The position numbers and the translations under genes were made by a program. The notes beneath the pieces are model-generated. The model did not search any database. It was given only the letters and a program-made list of their open reading frames with translations, and was not told the origin of the DNA. Positions 1 through 6,697 of a DNA stretch of 20,942 nucleotides are shown here, one piece after another (the first letter of the stretch is position 1; the number at the start of each line of letters is the position of its first letter). The DNA comes from Micrococcales bacterium UBA2037 (lineage in GTDB: Bacteria > Actinomycetota > Actinomycetes > Actinomycetales > Microbacteriaceae), in contig DDBH01000014.1 in NCBI GenBank assembly GCA_002333405.1, positions 1 through 20,942 on the forward strand, given 5' to 3'.

Positions 1-1
1 T

Positions 2-826
2 TTGGCTACCGCTGATGCGAAGGCCGCCCTTCAAGGCGCTGACCAGATTTACATTGCCATCCCTTCTCAGTCCCTGCGGGACAGCCTGGCCAGCTGGAAA
101 GAGCTAATCCCAGTCGGTGCGACGCTGGTGAGCCTGATGAAAGGCCTCGAGCAGTCTTCCGGAAAGCGCATGAGTGAGGTAATCGTCGAGGTGCTGGGTT
201 GCGCTTCCGACCAGGTAGCAGTTGTTTCCGGGCCAAACCTGGCCCTTGAGATTGCTAGACGCGATCCGGCTGCGGCAGTTTGTGCATGTGAGGATCAGGC
301 CCGTGCAACGGCAGTTGCCAAAGTTTGTTCGAATGATTACTTCACGGTATTTACCAACCAGGACTTGGTTGGTACCGAACTCGGGGGAGTGCTCAAGAAC
401 CTAATTGCGGTTGCCGTCGGCATTGTGAACGGACTGGGATATGGGCAAAACACCAAGGCGTCAATCATGACCCGTGGGCTAACCGAGATCACTAACTTTG
501 CCATCGAGCACGGCGCTCGCAGGAGAACCATGTTTGGCCTAGCCGGACTCGGGGACCTTATTGCAACCAGCGAGTCGAGTCTGTCGAGGAACTTTAGTGC
601 CGGCGAAATGCTTGGCAAGGGCTACAGCAAAGCCGAGGTGTTGCGAAGGATGCAACAGACAGCTGAGGGTCTTAGTTCGGTGGAGCCAGTTCTAGAAATC
701 GCAGACCGATTGGGAATCGAAATGCCAATCGTTCGTCAGGTAAGCGATGTCCTAAACGGCAAAATGAAACCAACTGAGTTTGGCAAGCAGCTGAACCTGC
801 AGGATGCAATCGAGATGGAGTTCTAA
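2..826 (+). CDS. gpsA: Glycerol-3-phosphate dehydrogenase [NAD(P)+], 5' end outside window
   Basis: Reduces dihydroxyacetone phosphate to sn-glycerol-3-phosphate in the cytoplasm, supplying the phospholipid backbone. The reading frame is open from the left edge through 274 codons. The family is about 330-340 residues, so roughly the first 60 residues, with the GxGxxG NAD-binding turn, lie outside the window, and the TTG at position 2 is not the true start. What is visible fits GpsA: LVSLMKGLE, VVSGPNLALEIA, the long LKNLIAVAVGIVNGLGYG segment with the catalytic-type lysine, and GLAGLGDLIATSESSLSRNF near the substrate site. The stop TAA shares one base with the ATG of ddl, so the two genes are probably co-transcribed and translationally coupled. 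The gpsA-ddl order is common in actinobacteria. Confidence 0.96.
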   Translation: MATADAKAALQGADQIYIAIPSQSLRDSLASWKELIPVGATLVSLMKGLEQSSGKRMSEVIVEVLGCASDQVAVVSGPNLALEIARRDPAAAVCACEDQARATAVAKVCSNDYFTVFTNQDLVGTELGGVLKNLIAVAVGIVNGLGYGQNTKASIMTRGLTEITNFAIEHGARRRTMFGLAGLGDLIATSESSLSRNFSAGEMLGKGYSKAEVLRRMQQTAEGLSSVEPVLEIADRLGIEMPIVRQVSDVLNGKMKPTEFGKQLNLQDAIEMEF

Positions 827-1890
827 TGCAACGGCTCGCTCTTATTTACGGCGGTGAATCCAGCGAACACTCGGTGTCCTGCGTGACCGCGGTGGGCGTG
901 ATCAGCGCGATTGACACCTCGAAGTATGAAGTGATTCCGGTTGGCATAACAAAAACCGGCAAGTTCGTGTTGGAGCCGATAGACCCAGAGTGGAAATTGG
1001 AAAACTACCCGGAGGTGTCGGAGGATGCCCCAGAGTTACTGATGCCAGTTGGCGGCGGGGAACTGAGGATGGCCTCGGGGATTTCGCTTGGAAAGATCGA
1101 CATCGCCTTCCCGGTACTTCACGGCCCAAATGGGGAAGACGGATCGATTCAAGGCCTATTGCAGCTTTGCAAGATTCCGTATGTTGGAAATGGAGTAATG
1201 GCGTCGGCTATTGCGATGGATAAAGTCAGCGCCAAGGCTATTTTCCGAGATGCTGGCCTTGCGGTTTCCCAGGATGAGGTCATCAGCTCAAGCCAGTGGC
1301 GTGATTCCAGGGCTAACTGCATAGAGCGTGCAGCAAAGCTCATGAAGCCAGATGTCTTCGTGAAGCCGGCCCGGTCCGGCTCATCGGTGGGAGTGAGCTT
1401 GGTTTCTAGCTCTGATGATCTAGCGGCGGCGATTGAGCTTGCGCTAACCCACGACGAGGTCGCAATGGTTGAAAAAAGAGTGGTGGGAAGAGAGCTCGAG
1501 TGCTCGGTGCTGGAGACCGCATCCGGTCAGCTCAAGGTTTCGGTGGCAGGTGAAATTGTTGTTACCGGCAGGCCTTTTTACGATTACGAAGCCAAATACC
1601 TGGGTGCTGGTGCGGATCTAATCATCCCTGCGCCACTTACCCAGAAAGAAACAAAGCAGCTTCAACAGGCTGCCGAGGTTGCCTTTAGGGCCCTGAATTG
1701 CAACGGCCTTGCCAGAACCGATTTCTTCATCACTGCCAACGGTGTCGTCATCACTGAAGTGAACACGATGCCGGGCTTTACCCCAATTTCGATGTATCCG
1801 GCCCTGTTTGAGGCAAGCGGCATTCCCTACAACGAACTGGTCGAAGAGCTGATTCAGAATGGACTAGCAGCCGGCAGAAGGCAGTCTTAG
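826..1890 (+). CDS. ddl: D-alanine--D-alanine ligase
   Basis: ATP-grasp ligase that makes the D-Ala-D-Ala dipeptide for peptidoglycan precursors in the cytoplasm. The 354 residues match the family length. The N-terminal domain begins LIYGGESSEHSVS and contains HGPNGEDGSIQGLL. The central ATP-grasp part has FVKPARSGSSVGVS, and the C-terminal part has TEVNTMPGFTPISMYP with the metal and substrate loop. The omega-loop segment YDYEAKYLG keeps the tyrosine typical of D-Ala-D-Ala ligases rather than the phenylalanine of D-lactate ligases, so ordinary D-Ala-D-Ala product is expected. The ATG overlaps the gpsA stop by one base. Its 3' end overlaps the oppositely oriented DUF3515 gene by four bases (TTAG). 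Confidence 0.97.
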   Translation: MQRLALIYGGESSEHSVSCVTAVGVISAIDTSKYEVIPVGITKTGKFVLEPIDPEWKLENYPEVSEDAPELLMPVGGGELRMASGISLGKIDIAFPVLHGPNGEDGSIQGLLQLCKIPYVGNGVMASAIAMDKVSAKAIFRDAGLAVSQDEVISSSQWRDSRANCIERAAKLMKPDVFVKPARSGSSVGVSLVSSSDDLAAAIELALTHDEVAMVEKRVVGRELECSVLETASGQLKVSVAGEIVVTGRPFYDYEAKYLGAGADLIIPAPLTQKETKQLQQAAEVAFRALNCNGLARTDFFITANGVVITEVNTMPGFTPISMYPALFEASGIPYNELVEELIQNGLAAGRRQS

Positions 1891-2333
1891 TTGCTGAGAG
1901 TTGTGCAAACCTTGTTTCTTGGCAACACCGCTACGGCCTGAGAAAGGCCTTCCAGGACAGTAATGCCGCTGGCGACTTCTGAATTTACAATCACCTCAAC
2001 CGCTGGAGTGGTTGCGTAGGAAATGAAGCGGTAGTTCGGAGCATCAGTTTCATCCACTAGCCAGTCATTGGCCCCGGCGCTGACGCAAGGAAGCGCTGAA
2101 AGCTCAACTGGCTCCAGGCCACAGCGCAACAGCACTGCTGCCGGATCACCCCAGGCAGCGGTTGCCTGTGAATTTGTGTAGCGAATTTCCTGGTCGCCAA
2201 GAGCCTGAGGCAACCTCACCAAAACCTCTGCGCAGCCAGGGTCATTTGAAAATTCGGCAGCGTCAAGGTTAACGGTTCTGGCGCAACCGGTGAGCAGAAC
2301 CAGAGAAATAAGAAAGATAGAGATAAATCGCAT
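1887..2333 (-). CDS. DUF3515 family lipoprotein
   Basis: A 148-residue predicted lipoprotein of unknown function. The N-terminus has a short basic start (MRF), a hydrophobic stretch, and the lipobox LLTGC with the lipidated cysteine at residue 17, so the mature protein should be anchored on the outer face of the membrane. The body has features I associate with DUF3515: an LLRCGLEPVEL segment, an NDWLVDE segment and a late TTPAVEVIV strand, with several cysteines that could pair outside the cell. The gene lies inverted between ddl and thiL, as I recall for Rv2980 in mycobacteria, suggesting a conserved but unexplained link to cell-wall synthesis. It converges on ddl with a 4-bp overlap and diverges from thiL with a 23-bp gap. 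Confidence 0.85.
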   Translation of the reverse strand: MRFISIFLISLVLLTGCARTVNLDAAEFSNDPGCAEVLVRLPQALGDQEIRYTNSQATAAWGDPAAVLLRCGLEPVELSALPCVSAGANDWLVDETDAPNYRFISYATTPAVEVIVNSEVASGITVLEGLSQAVAVLPRNKVCTTLSN

Positions 2334-2340
2334 TGAAATA

Positions 2341-2346
2341 AGGCTA
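2341..2346 (-). promoter_or_regulatory. Putative -10 box of DUF3515 lipoprotein gene (leaderless)
   Basis: Read on the minus strand the hexamer is TAGCCT, followed by 7 nt and the ATG at 2333. This places transcription initiation at or next to the start codon. I see no Shine-Dalgarno sequence and no convincing -35. It shares the bases at 2345-2346 with the thiL -10 box on the other strand. Confidence 0.5.
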
Positions 2347-2350
2347 GCGT
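2345..2350 (+). promoter_or_regulatory. Putative -10 box of thiL (leaderless)
   Basis: TAGCGT followed by exactly 6 nt and the GTG start at 2357. No good Shine-Dalgarno sequence is at normal spacing (an AAGG at 2340-2343 is 13 nt away) and no clear -35 is present. It overlaps the opposing DUF3515 -10 box. Confidence 0.5.
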
Positions 2351-2356
2351 TGGTTT

Positions 2357-3352
2357 GTGATTTATGAAGGCCCCAAGATTATTGAATTAGGTGAGAGCGA
2401 AGCGCTAGCGCGCGCTCTAGGCGTGTTTAAGTCGGTCGAGAGCACTCTGGTTCCCTCCGGTGACGACGCCGCTGTGGTGGGGCTGCTAGACCCGAGGGTG
2501 GTCATCACTACCGACACCATGGTTCAAAACCATGACTTTGACTTAGGTTGGTCTTCTGCATTTGACCTTGGCTACAAAGCGGTCACCACCAACCTGGCGG
2601 ATTTGGTTGCGATGGGTGCGACGCCCAGGGGGCTGACTGTGACATTAGTAGTCACCAAGGACACCCGCCAATCCTGGTTGGAAGAGTTTGCAAAAGGCCT
2701 GCAGGCAGGCTGTGATAACCACGCCAGCCAGTGTGAAATTGTTGGCGGTGACCTGGCCTCAGGCGACCAGTTGGTCATTGCAGTAACCGCTATTGGCGAT
2801 CTAGATCAGCCAAATCCGGTGCTTCGCTCCACCGCCCAAGTTGGAGATTTAGTGGTGGTTGCCGGCACCCTGGGCAAGGCAGCTTGCGGCCTGGACCTCC
2901 TTAGGTCAGCCGACAAAACACTTGCCGATAGCTATCCCGAATATGTCGAGATTCAAAAGCGGCCAATTCCTGATTTGGTCTTAGGAATGGAGCTGTCGAG
3001 AATTGCAACTTCGATGATGGACATCTCTGATGGATTGTCGCTTGATTCGGCCAGGCTCGCCAGGAAATCCAATGTGACCCTAAGGCTCGAGCGCAGACTG
3101 CTGGAGGGTTATGCAGCGGTCCTGGAGCAGGCTGCACAGTCGATCAATTCGCGGGTCGAGGGCTCTGCCAATCAGTGGGACTGGGTGCTTCACGGTGGTG
3201 AAGATCACTCATTCCTGGCCACGGTGCCACCAGGCGCGAAGCTTCCAAGGGGAGCCAAGGTGATTGGCCGAGTTGACCACAGGGCTGAAAACGATATTTA
3301 TCTAGATGATCAACCGCTAGCCGCGGCCGGGTGGGATTCAGTAACAGGTTAG
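2357..3352 (+). CDS. thiL: Thiamine-monophosphate kinase
   Basis: Phosphorylates thiamine monophosphate with ATP to thiamine diphosphate, the active cofactor, in the cytoplasm. The 331 residues match the family. Visible hallmarks are PSGDDAAVV near residue 33, the metal-binding DTMVQNHDFD, TTNLADLVAMGATPRGLTV, VGGDLASGD, MMDISDGLSLDSARLA and HGGEDHSFLATVP. The start chosen is the GTG at 2357: it gives the usual short lead before the IIELGE segment and lies 6 nt after a TAGCGT -10 box, so the mRNA is probably leaderless. It diverges from the DUF3515 gene by 23 bp and converges on dapD with a 4-bp TTAG overlap. No other thiamin gene is in the window, so this looks like a stand-alone last step of cofactor synthesis or salvage. 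Confidence 0.95.
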   Translation: MIYEGPKIIELGESEALARALGVFKSVESTLVPSGDDAAVVGLLDPRVVITTDTMVQNHDFDLGWSSAFDLGYKAVTTNLADLVAMGATPRGLTVTLVVTKDTRQSWLEEFAKGLQAGCDNHASQCEIVGGDLASGDQLVIAVTAIGDLDQPNPVLRSTAQVGDLVVVAGTLGKAACGLDLLRSADKTLADSYPEYVEIQKRPIPDLVLGMELSRIATSMMDISDGLSLDSARLARKSNVTLRLERRLLEGYAAVLEQAAQSINSRVEGSANQWDWVLHGGEDHSFLATVPPGAKLPRGAKVIGRVDHRAENDIYLDDQPLAAAGWDSVTG

Positions 3353-4299
3353 GCGTGTAGTTCGGAGTTCAGTTCGATGCCAACGCCATCTCTGGCAATT
3401 GCCTCAACTGCACCGGTCTGCGAGTTTCTTCTAAACAGCATGCCCGCCAGGCCTGACAATTCGGATGCCTTTACCGCCTCTGATTTGCCATCAACAATTA
3501 GCGTGACCTTGGTGCCGGCGGTGACATAAAGCCCAGCCTCAACAATCGAATCATCGCCAATCGAGATTCCGATGCCAGAGTTTGCTCCCAGCAGCGCCCG
3601 TTTTCCAATTGAAACCTTGTGGTTGCCGCCCCCAGACAAGGTGCCCATAATCGATGCACCACCACCGATGTCGCTGCCATCTCCGACAACCACACCCTGG
3701 GAAATCCGTCCCTCAACCATTGAGGACCCAAGGGTGCCAGCGTTGAAGTTCACAAACCCCTCGTGCATGACGGTTGTCCCCGGCGCCAAGTGCGCACCGA
3801 GCCGGACTCGGTTGGCGTCTGCAATGCGGACCTTCTTGGGGACCACGTAGTCAACCAATCTCGGAAACTTATCGATTGAGTGAGCTATTACCCCGGCTCT
3901 GCGAAGCTCCAATGACCGATTTTCAAAATCATCTAGGGCAATCGTTCCAAAGTTTGTAAAAGCCACAATCGGCAAATTAGGAATCAGGCCTTCCAGGTTT
4001 ATGGAGTTTGGCTGAACCAGCAGGTGCGAAAGCAGGTGCAGTCTGAGGTAGGCATCAGCCGTTGATTCCACCGGGTTTGCAAGGTTTACCTCGCAGCGAA
4101 TTACCTCGGTTGTGACGTTGCGAAGCGGGTCAGGACCCGCTGCAAGGTCTAGCTCTTTGGGTGGAAACCACTGCAAATCTGAGGCAGGAGCACTGCCTAG
4201 GGTTGGATCTGGATACCAGACATCCAGAATCGTGCCGTCTTCGGCCTTGCTGGCAAGGCCGTGGCCCCAGGCCATTTCGTTTATTTGCTTCTCACTCAT
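3349..4299 (-). CDS. dapD: 2,3,4,5-tetrahydropyridine-2,6-dicarboxylate N-succinyltransferase (actinobacterial type)
   Basis: Transfers succinyl from succinyl-CoA to tetrahydrodipicolinate in the succinylase branch of lysine and meso-diaminopimelate synthesis. It has 316 residues, the length of the actinobacterial DapD class rather than the shorter proteobacterial one. The C-terminal half shows the imperfect hexapeptide repeats of a left-handed beta-helix, including VMHEGFVNFNAGTLGSSMVE, GDGSDIGGGASIMGTLSGGG and LLGANSGIGISIGDDSIVEA, which carry the acceptor and CoA sites. The ATG at 4299 lies 7 nt from a minus-strand TATTCT box; a GGAG also lies just before the ATG, but too close for a typical ribosome site. 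It is divergent from dapE, the next-but-one enzyme of the same pathway. The aminotransferase step (DapC) is not in the window. Confidence 0.96.
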   Translation of the reverse strand: MSEKQINEMAWGHGLASKAEDGTILDVWYPDPTLGSAPASDLQWFPPKELDLAAGPDPLRNVTTEVIRCEVNLANPVESTADAYLRLHLLSHLLVQPNSINLEGLIPNLPIVAFTNFGTIALDDFENRSLELRRAGVIAHSIDKFPRLVDYVVPKKVRIADANRVRLGAHLAPGTTVMHEGFVNFNAGTLGSSMVEGRISQGVVVGDGSDIGGGASIMGTLSGGGNHKVSIGKRALLGANSGIGISIGDDSIVEAGLYVTAGTKVTLIVDGKSEAVKASELSGLAGMLFRRNSQTGAVEAIARDGVGIELNSELHA

Positions 4300-4306
4300 C
4301 AGCTCC

Positions 4307-4312
4307 AGAATA
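4307..4312 (-). promoter_or_regulatory. Putative -10 box of dapD (leaderless)
   Basis: Minus-strand TATTCT followed by 7 nt and the dapD ATG at 4299. It lies four bases from the opposing dapE -10 box, so the two promoters are back to back in a 30-bp gap. Confidence 0.5.
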
Positions 4313-4316
4313 CAGG

Positions 4317-4322
4317 TAGCCT
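4317..4322 (+). promoter_or_regulatory. Putative -10 box of dapE (leaderless)
   Basis: TAGCCT followed by 7 nt and ATG at 4330. It supports choosing 4330 rather than the longer in-frame start at 4261, which would lie inside dapD. No Shine-Dalgarno sequence is seen. Confidence 0.5.
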
Positions 4323-4329
4323 TTTGTGC

Positions 4330-5400
4330 ATGGCTTTAGACCCAACCAAGTCCCTTGTGGAGCTCACGCTTGATGTGTGCAACATTGAGTCTGTGTCTTC
4401 CAATGAGGCGCAGCTCGCTGATCAGATCCAAGCGATGTTTGAAAACTATCCGCACCTCACGTTGACCCGCGACGGCAATGCACTGGTGGCAATGACAAGC
4501 CTGGGACGGGAACAGCGCGTGATCATCGCAGGTCACCTGGACACAGTCCCGGTTGCCAACAACCTTCCCGCAGAACTGCATCACTTCGAACGTGAACAGG
4601 TGATCTTTGGCAGGGGTTCGGTGGACATGAAGGGCGGCATCGCTGTGATGCTCAAGCTCGCCTGTGAACTAACGACTCCAAGCTACGACATCACCTGGAT
4701 CTTCTATGACAACGAAGAGGTCGCCTCTGAACTCAATGGCCTGGGGAGACTTTCCAGAAACCACCCGGAGTTACTTGCAGCAGAATTTGCGATCCTCTGT
4801 GAGCCAACCTCGGCTTTGGTTGAGGGCGGTTGCAATGGAACCATTCGGGTTGGGGTTCGCACCGTGGGCAAAAAGGCTCACTCGGCTAGGCCCTGGATGG
4901 GCTTGAACGCTATCCACCTGATGGCCGAGCCGCTGAATATTTTGAATCAGTACCAACCGCAGACCGTGACCGTGGATGGGCTCGATTACCGCGAGAGCCT
5001 GAACGCCGTGGTGGTCTCCGGGGGTATCGCAACAAATGTCATTCCGGATCTGGCTGTGCTGACTGTGAACTATCGGTTTGCTCCAGATAAGTCTGCGGCC
5101 CAGGCTCTTGACCATGTTCGAGAGTTGTTTGCTGGCTTCGACGTTGTTTTGACAGACGAGGCCGAAGGAGCACGGCCAGGTCTAGATCTTCCCGCTGCCA
5201 AAAAGTTCATCGCCGCCACCGGATCCGAAGTCAGGCCAAAGTATGGCTGGACCGATGTTGCCAGGTTTTCGAGCCTTGGCGTTCCTGCCGTGAACTATGG
5301 TCCGGGTGACCCCTCGCTTGCTCATGCTGATAACGAAAACGTCCCGGTTGGACACTTGTTTGATGTTGAAACAGGTCTGCGGGAATGGCTGACCAGTTAG
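4330..5400 (+). CDS. dapE: Succinyl-diaminopimelate desuccinylase
   Basis: M20-family zinc peptidase that removes succinate from N-succinyl-LL-diaminopimelate. With the start at 4330 it has 356 residues, normal for the actinobacterial enzyme. Metal and catalytic residues are in place: GHLDTVP (H69, D71), GSVDMKGG (bridging D99), DNEE (general base E129 with E130), ILCEPT (E158) and a late LAHADNE histidine. The dimerisation domain lies between, starting near TIRVGVRTVGKKAHSARP. An upstream in-frame ATG at 4261 would add 23 residues but lies within dapD and lacks signals. The gene is divergent from dapD, so both steps of the pathway may be tuned from one 30-bp region. DUF3117 follows 71 bp downstream with its own promoter. 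Confidence 0.95.
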   Translation: MALDPTKSLVELTLDVCNIESVSSNEAQLADQIQAMFENYPHLTLTRDGNALVAMTSLGREQRVIIAGHLDTVPVANNLPAELHHFEREQVIFGRGSVDMKGGIAVMLKLACELTTPSYDITWIFYDNEEVASELNGLGRLSRNHPELLAAEFAILCEPTSALVEGGCNGTIRVGVRTVGKKAHSARPWMGLNAIHLMAEPLNILNQYQPQTVTVDGLDYRESLNAVVVSGGIATNVIPDLAVLTVNYRFAPDKSAAQALDHVRELFAGFDVVLTDEAEGARPGLDLPAAKKFIAATGSEVRPKYGWTDVARFSSLGVPAVNYGPGDPSLAHADNENVPVGHLFDVETGLREWLTS

Positions 5401-5429
5401 TGCAGTTGGCTTTAAGTCGCTGATTCTGG

Positions 5430-5462
5430 GATAATTGAAGCTTCTAAGACAAATCCAAGGAG
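5430..5462 (+). promoter_or_regulatory. Putative promoter -10 and ribosome binding site of DUF3117 gene
   Basis: A GATAAT -10-like hexamer at 5430-5435 (TTGGCT at 5406-5411 is a possible -35, 18 bp upstream) and a strong AAGGAG at 5457-5462, 9 nt before the ATG at 5472. Unlike most genes here this one should have a leader, about 30 nt long, and canonical Shine-Dalgarno initiation. It is one of the strongest translation signals in the window. Confidence 0.6.
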
Positions 5463-5471
5463 TGTTATCCA

Positions 5472-5645
5472 ATGGCAGCTATGAAGCCTCGAACCGGAGA
5501 CGGGCCAATGGAAGCAGAGCGCGAGCCGCGCGGCCTGATTGTTCTTAGAGTTCCCCTAGAGGGCGGCGGACGCCTTGTGGTGTCAGTGAACGACGATGAA
5601 GCTAAAGAGCTACACAAGGTTCTAGCTGGCGTTGTAAAGAAGTAG
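5472..5645 (+). CDS. DUF3117 small conserved actinobacterial protein (57 aa)
   Basis: A 57-residue open frame beginning MAAMKPRTGDGPMEAE and continuing through LIVLRVPLEGGGRLVVSVND to a short helical end. This is the DUF3117 pattern, nearly invariant in actinobacteria; the M. tuberculosis counterpart is, from memory, Rv1211. A strong AAGGAG 9 nt before the ATG and a -10-like GATAAT support real and probably high expression. No membrane segment or signal peptide; likely a small cytosolic beta-rich protein. A calmodulin-like role has been proposed for the mycobacterial protein, but I see no EF-hand loop here and would not assign that function. It is preceded by dapE as in mycobacterial neighbourhoods and ends 3 bp from the stop of the convergent methyltransferase. 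Confidence 0.9.
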   Translation: MAAMKPRTGDGPMEAEREPRGLIVLRVPLEGGGRLVVSVNDDEAKELHKVLAGVVKK

Positions 5646-5648
5646 TTC

Positions 5649-6275
5649 TTACTTTCTAACCGCAATTAATAATCCATCACCAAGCATGGAAATGCTTGAG
5701 ATGAATTCGTCTGAATCCTCAAAGAATCTGACAACAGCGCGAAGCGCCGAAGTGTCATCATCCCGCAGCGCTGGATTTGGCACTCGATCGCGCCAGAGCG
5801 CATGAGCCAGCACGATTGCGCCTGATGGCTTCACTAAAGACGTTGCGTGGGGGAGGATTTCCTCAACTGCTGCCGGATCTACATCAATAAACACCAGGTC
5901 GTAGGCTGCCTCAGTCATGTTTGCCATGACGGCACTGGCCTTGCCAGTTATTACCCGGGCGCGGCTGGCTGGAATCCCGGCAGCCAGAAAGTTTTTGCGG
6001 GCCCGATCTTGATACTCAGGCTCATCGTCGATAGTTGTGAGGGTGCTGGTGTCTGAGGCGCTAAGCAGCCAAAGCGCGGAGACACCGGCACCAGTGCCAG
6101 CCTCAACGATATTCTTGGCGGAGAGCATGGCCGCGATGGTTGCCAGGCCTGCGCCTGTGGCAACAGTCACTGACTCGACTCCGAGCTCCTCAGCGCTTTT
6201 ACGCGCGGTGGCCATTGCCTCTGGCTCGGTGTTGAATTCTTCAGCGAATTTCCAACTTGAAATCTTGTCTATCAT
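5649..6275 (-). CDS. O-methyltransferase (class I SAM-dependent, COG4122-like)
   Basis: A 208-residue SAM-dependent methyltransferase of the type usually annotated as O-methyltransferase family 3 (Rv1220c-like); the substrate is unknown. Motif I is IVEAGTGAGVSALWLL at about residues 56-71, an acidic TIDDEPEYQDRARKNF follows strand 2, and LVFIDVD at about 127-133 is the post-motif strand that usually reads FIDADK and helps bind metal and substrate; here the lysine position is proline. The ATG at 6275 gives a complete N-terminal helix (FAEEFNTEPEAMATAR). I see no Shine-Dalgarno sequence; a minus-strand TAAGCT at 6286-6291 ends 10 nt before the ATG and could give a leader of only a few bases. 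It is divergent from tatB; in many actinobacteria sigE sits between them. Confidence 0.85.
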   Translation of the reverse strand: MIDKISSWKFAEEFNTEPEAMATARKSAEELGVESVTVATGAGLATIAAMLSAKNIVEAGTGAGVSALWLLSASDTSTLTTIDDEPEYQDRARKNFLAAGIPASRARVITGKASAVMANMTEAAYDLVFIDVDPAAVEEILPHATSLVKPSGAIVLAHALWRDRVPNPALRDDDTSALRAVVRFFEDSDEFISSISMLGDGLLIAVRK

Positions 6276-6285
6276 CTTGGTCTCA

Positions 6286-6291
6286 AGCTTA
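6286..6291 (-). promoter_or_regulatory. Possible -10 box of methyltransferase gene
   Basis: Minus-strand TAAGCT, 10 nt before the ATG at 6275. The spacing is longer than the 6-7 nt seen for other starts here, so a very short leader is predicted. Support is weak. Confidence 0.3.
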
Positions 6292-6327
6292 GGTTGGGTT
6301 GTGTAAAAAGCATGGATTGGATAGTTG

Positions 6328-6333
6328 TAAACT
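6328..6333 (+). promoter_or_regulatory. Putative -10 box of tatB (leaderless)
   Basis: TAAACT followed by 7 nt and the ATG at 6341. No Shine-Dalgarno sequence is present before this ATG, which suggests transcription starts at the coding sequence. Confidence 0.5.
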
Positions 6334-6340
6334 CTGATAC

Positions 6341-6697
6341 ATGTTTGGACTAAGTGCAGAAAAGCTATTGCTGCTTGCGCTACTTGCCGTCTTGATTCTC
6401 GGGCCAGAGCGTCTGCCTTATTACGCGAAGCAATTGGGCGAGTGGGCTCGCAAGGGAAAGCGCATGGTCGACAACGCCCAGGTGCAAATGAAATCTGAAC
6501 TTGGTGAGGGTTTTGAGGATCTGGACTGGAAGAAGCTAGACCCTAGGCAGTATGACCCGCGCAGAATTGTTCGCGAAGCGCTGCTGGATGAAAAGAAGCG
6601 ACCTGCAAACGCGGCCGAGACCTTGAATCGCGCGAAGCCACCTCAGAAACCGCTTGAGCTTGGTGAAACGCCACCGGTTGACATGGAGTCAACCTAA
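6341..6697 (+). CDS. tatB: Sec-independent protein translocase subunit TatB
   Basis: Membrane subunit of the twin-arginine translocase, which receives folded cargo with TatC. The 118 residues show the standard layout: a single N-terminal transmembrane helix (about residues 6-21, LSAEKLLLLALLAVLILGP), the GPERLP hinge, an amphipathic helix through about residue 60, and a polar charged tail ending in a proline-rich stretch. The segment DLDWKKLDPRQYDPRRI is typical of actinobacterial TatB and distinguishes it from TatA. tatA and tatC are not in the window. It probably has a leaderless mRNA from the TAAACT box. Its stop overlaps the convergent dehydrogenase stop by four bases (CTAA). Confidence 0.92.
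   Translation: MFGLSAEKLLLLALLAVLILGPERLPYYAKQLGEWARKGKRMVDNAQVQMKSELGEGFEDLDWKKLDPRQYDPRRIVREALLDEKKRPANAAETLNRAKPPQKPLELGETPPVDMEST

Noticed and set aside
4261..4329. Longer dapE start (23 extra residues)
   Set aside because: It lies inside the dapD 5' end on the other strand, the extra residues are not family-like, and 4330 has a -10 box in register.
5401..5471. Terminator after dapE
   Set aside because: No hairpin followed by a T-run in this gap; the visible elements are better explained as the DUF3117 promoter and leader.
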